Shown: piece after piece, positions 60,620 through 64,000 of the stretch
Layout of the letters: each line of letters starts with the position of its first letter
Numbering within the stretch: position 1 is the stretch's first letter
NCBI GenBank assembly: GCA_964030475.1
Contig: CAXIPT010000002.1
Coordinates: forward strand, 8,013,331-8,077,330
Source: Tethya wilhelma
Taxonomy: Eukaryota; Porifera; Demospongiae; Tethyida; Tethyidae
DNA: 64,000 bases
Direction of reading: 5' to 3'
Notes under the pieces: model-generated
What the model was told of the DNA's origin: nothing
Database searches by the model: none
Seen by the model: the letters and a program-made list of their open reading frames with translations, nothing else
Translations under genes and position numbers: made by a program

Positions 60620-61133
60620 TTAATTCCAAATAAAACACACTTTTGTGTGTGGAAGGGTCGTCAATTCGAATTTTCTAGAAGCTTAATGAATTATGCATTA
60701 GTTTAGAAATTAATGGCGGCCATATGGAGGAGGCGCTTTTTGCCTTGTATCTAGCTACTCAATGAGAGGCGCTAAAAACTGATGGCAAAAGCGACTGTAC
60801 CGGAAGAAACCAAGTTCGTTCGTTCAAGAATCAGCTTCTAAAAGTGAATAGTCTCTGAGAAAAGTTGAGCCAAAAAAAGATAGAAAAAGAAGAAGAAGAA
60901 TAAAAAGAAGATGGAGAAAATTGGAGGTTTGGCATGTTTGTGTTTGTTGCTTTAGCGATTGTTTTAGGCCATGTTTTTGGGCTCATTAGAAAGAGAAAGA
61001 GCTAAATAGTAGCTTTAGAAGTCTTTTAGTGCTAAGCGCTCAGTTTTTGCAGAGTTATTCGCGTGAATATTTGTATTGCGCTAATGGGCCATCCGTGCCA
61101 TTCCTGTGTACCCAGTACTACCGTACTGGGAAT
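60620..61133 (+). mobile_element. Family E element, copy 3
   Basis: A shorter member: tagaaattaatggcggccat, cttttgccttgtatctagc-like body, GAA-rich tract at 60885-60912, then gcgctaatgggccatccgtg, cattcctgtgta and hairpin 61111-61130. Its end is repeated at 62000-62019 by the assembly duplication. Confidence 0.75.
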
Positions 61134-62829
61134 AAGTTTTATAATATAGTCGATAATCTTATTTACAGGCACAGGCCTTGGCTGGGAATTTGGACCCAGC
61201 CAGCTGCATCATATTAGTATCGTCCTCATACTCCACCATTTCTCCAATGAGAAAGAGAGTCTGCTCTTAGTTGAGCGAATTCCCAGTTGTGTTGAGTCAG
61301 CAATGGTGTGAATACAGAGCCAGCTTGCTAGGAGCTTATGAGGGCAGAGCTAAATGTGCATGTGCAGGAAGCCAAATCTCATTGGCCAGACATTCCTCCA
61401 GGGCCAACGAGACTAGTAAACAAGAGTCCGACATGATCAGTCTCTGGGCCAAAGTCAGCACGAGAACCATCTTATCTTAGTCTGGTCAGATTATCTATGC
61501 CTGTTACCAGCAGACTGATCTATCCTGTTTTTAGTTGGTTTTTTTAAAGTCATTTTTATTCCCTACCCCCCTATTCGATCCGTATTGCATCTCTTGGTGG
61601 TGTATTTCTTGAGATATTCCCAGTATGGTAGTACTGGGTACATACAGGAGCGCATAATGAAAAAAAAGGGAGAGGGAGGGAGCGTGACACGCATTTAATT
61701 GAAATTCAAACTTTTACCCACGTTAGTCGTGTTACTAAATATAGAGTCACGTGTGCGCACATGCACGCGTGTCGATTGATATGATGCCATGCCGAAGGAT
61801 AAGCGTAGGTCAGATTTACCGCAAAGCGTAGGAAAGAATTGGCTTTTGACTTGGAAAAAAAAGACTATGCAGATGTGGTTGACAATACAATATCTTTTCT
61901 TTGCTCCAGAGAGGAGTTCATTTACAGCTGTATCCAGAGANAGTTATTCGCGTGAATATTTGTATTGCGCTAATGGGCCATCCGTGCCATTCCTGTGTAC
62001 CCAGTACTACCGTACTGGGAATAAGTTTTATAATATAGTCGATAATCTTATTTACAGGCACAGGCCTTGGCTGGGAATTTGGACCCAGCCAGCTGCATCA
62101 TATTAGTATCGTCCTCATACTCCACCATTTCTCCAATGAGAAAGAGAGTCTGCTCTTAGTTGAGCGAATTCCCAGTTGTGTTGAGTCAGCAATGGTGTGA
62201 ATACAGAGCCAGCTTGCTAGGAGCTTATGAGGGCAGAGCTAAATGTGCATGTGCAGGAAGCCAAATCTCATTGGCCAGACATTCCTCCAGGGCCAACGAG
62301 ACTAGTAAACAAGAGTCCGACATGATCAGTCTCTGGGCCAAAGTCAGCACGAGAACCATCTTATCTTAGTCTGGTCAGATTATCTATGCCTGTTACCAGC
62401 AGACTGATCTATCCTGTTTTTAGTTGGTTTTTTTAAAGTCATTTTTATTCCCTACCCCCCTATTCGATCCGTATTGCATCTCTTGGTGGTGTATTTCTTG
62501 AGATATTCCCAGTATGGTAGTACTGGGTACATACAGGAGCGCATAATGAAAAAAAAGGGAGAGGGAGGGAGCGTGACACGCATTTAATTGAAATTCAAAC
62601 TTTTACCCACGTTAGTCGTGTTACTAAATATAGAGTCACGTGTGCGCACATGCACGCGTGTCGATTGATATGATGCCATGCCGAAGGATAAGCGTAGGTC
62701 AGATTTACCGCAAAGCGTAGGAAAGAATTGGCTTTTGACTTGGAAAAAAAAGACTATGCAGATGTGGTTGACAATACAATATCTTTTCTTTGCTCCAGAG
62801 AGGAGTTCATTTACAGCTGTATCCAGAGA
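61053..62829. repeat. Exact 888-bp duplication around a single N
   Basis: 61053-61940 and 61942-62829 (offset 889) appear identical, both opening agttattcgcgtgaatattt and closing at gctgtatccagaga, with N 61941 between. The second copy continues into the gene at 62683. Same pattern as at 54898: an unmerged contig overlap rather than biology. Confidence 0.9.
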
Positions 62830-63684
62830 GAGCACTTTGTAAGTACTATATGTAGTGAACAAATCAAACCTACTCTGACTAGGTTGGTTAGGGAAATGGT
62901 AACAAAGTATATAGAGCTGTACAAATCGTGTATATGATTAGAAAGAGGTATTTGCTGTTTGAACAGCGATGGTTTGAGCACATAGAACACTACTTTTCTG
63001 GGACGTATCCTCGATTTTGTTGTGTCTGGAGTGACTGAGCAAAGAAATTTGGAGCTAGTTTAAGTGATGAACAAAGAATTGTTATATCTACTCTAGCTTC
63101 CAATGTACATGATCTAATGGTTGAACATGTAAAATATTTCAAACAGGTTACTGACACAGTTCCTGAACCCGAATCTGAGAGCCCGGAGAGTAGAGATGCC
63201 GAAACTAGACCATTTCACGATAGTAAGATCAACTTGTTCAGGTATGGAGGATTTGCTCTGTATTCTATGATTAGCAAGAGACTAAAAAATGAGAAGAATT
63301 TTAGTGTGAAGAATGAACTGCAACTACTGTATACTTTAAAGGCTACAGAAGATGAAAGTTCACTTTTACCATCAAGCATATTGTACCTACAGAAGGAAGG
63401 ATTGTGTACTGTTACCCCCCAAAATGTTGCCTTTGTTGTGTGCAGTCATTGAAAAAACAACATCTCTGGTCAATTATGAAATGTGTAGACAACATGGAGA
63501 CAATATTCTAAAAATTGCAAAAAGGGATTTCTGCAATAATACTGTCACACAAACATTTCTTAAATTATTTGAGGCATGTTTTCCAGTTGCCTCCACCACT
63601 GCTGACAGCAGGGAACTCAGAAAGCAATGTACAATAAAGTTAATATCATATGTCAATTTTATCATCCCTGTACCCCTTCTCTGA
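62683..63684 (+). pseudogene. Broken repeated-gene relic of unknown family
   Basis: Starts with ATG at 62683 (first 50 codons also at 61789-61940 through the duplication). Pieces: MPKDKRRSDLPQSVGKNW, then in the next frame DYADVVDNTISFLCSREEFI and TLTRLVREMVTKYIELYKSC to 62937, then FEQRWFEHIEHYFSGTYPRF, an acidic part PEPESESPESRDAETR (63160-63210), DSKINLFRYGGFALYSMISK, SSLLPSSILYLQKEG, and after a shift near 63440 VIEKTTSLVNYEMCRQHGDN, then ILKIAKRDFCNNTVTQTFLK and a stop at 63682-63684. It reads like one helical protein of about 330 residues with about four lesions. I do not recognise a named domain. A hairpin of family E type (62508-62527, reversed) stands just upstream, so it may be the coding part of that element. 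Confidence 0.4.
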
Positions 63685-63689
63685 ATGAG

Positions 63690-63893
63690 GATTCTGTATA
63701 TCACTTCAAAATGGGTCACATAAGTGGATAATGCGGTTGAATAATTTGTTGCTGACAGATTCCCTCCAGATATATACTTGAGGCAACTGAATATTGACTC
63801 CACTGCACTGCCATTAACACGAAGGGGAGATACAAAATAACCTGGATGGTCCTCCAAGAAATCCTCACACAATCCTTTGAATCCATAGTGCAT
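63690..63893 (-). pseudogene. C-terminal fragment of a DNA transposase-like protein
   Basis: Minus strand: MHYGFKGLCEDFLEDHPGYF, then SPLRVNGSAVESIFSCLKYI, then SGGNLSATNYSTALSTYVTH. The motif (R)(V/L)NGSAVES.FS.LKY..GG.LSATNY is the C-terminal signature of a group of animal DNA transposases (recalled, exact superfamily uncertain; the Glu of VES is probably catalytic). Upstream coding would lie right of the TG tract. It converges tail to tail with the plus-strand relic. The minus frame from 63690 down to 63474 is probably the shadow of that plus-strand gene. Confidence 0.45.
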
Positions 63894-63912
63894 TATTTCT
63901 AAGAGGTCCCAA

Positions 63913-63916
<4 letters not shown>

Positions 63917-64000
<84 letters not shown>
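63917..64000. repeat. (TG)n microsatellite at the window edge
   Basis: Pure TG dinucleotides from 63917 to the end of the window. Confidence 0.95.

Noticed and set aside
61271..61480. 69-codon ORF present twice in identical form
   Set aside because: The identity comes from the assembly duplication around N 61941, not from selection; no domain is visible.

Overview
The window is animal nuclear DNA, most likely from a demosponge; Amphimedon queenslandica would fit, but that is an inference. The evidence is AT-rich sequence, short GT-AG introns, an animal-type DNA ligase IV, a multi-domain receptor tyrosine kinase of the kind sponges carry in large numbers, and very dense miniature transposons. 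Isolated single N bases at 13303, 26819, 29727, 46730, 52079, 54898 and 61941 look like contig joins. At least two of them (54898 and 61941) are flanked by exact duplicates, so they are probably unmerged contig overlaps.

Layout. 800-4382 (+): the C-terminal twelve exons of DNA ligase IV (end of the catalytic region, both BRCT repeats and the XRCC4-binding linker). 6256-7170 (+): a type II membrane protein gene with two compensating frameshifts. 7.4-25 kb: mostly transposon territory, with MITE families called A to H here, a minus-strand relic of a transposon gene (18.65-19.38 kb) and a plus-strand relic of a sponge multi-domain gene (20.76-22.67 kb). 25.37-26.81 kb: an orphan copy of the promoter and first exon of the kinase gene. 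28683-29382 (-): an OTU-type cysteine protease gene with one frameshift. 31569-32036 (+): a small secreted Cys-rich, two-EF-hand protein. 35655-48716 (+): a 25-exon receptor tyrosine kinase gene of 1344 codons whose exon phases all agree. 48.9-64 kb: transposons again, including a DIRS-like relic (RT, RNase H, tyrosine recombinase), two assembly duplications and fragments of two transposon-associated genes at the right edge.

The host genes do not form one pathway. Ligase IV acts in non-homologous end joining, the kinase is a cell-surface receptor, the OTU protein resembles transposon-associated deubiquitinase-like proteins, and the EF-hand protein is predicted to be secreted. The strongest unexplained signals are the extracellular design of the kinase, and a conserved transposon end: a CCATTCCTA box followed by a hairpin whose loop (TACC) is constant while its stem changes on both sides, shared by elements with unrelated bodies.
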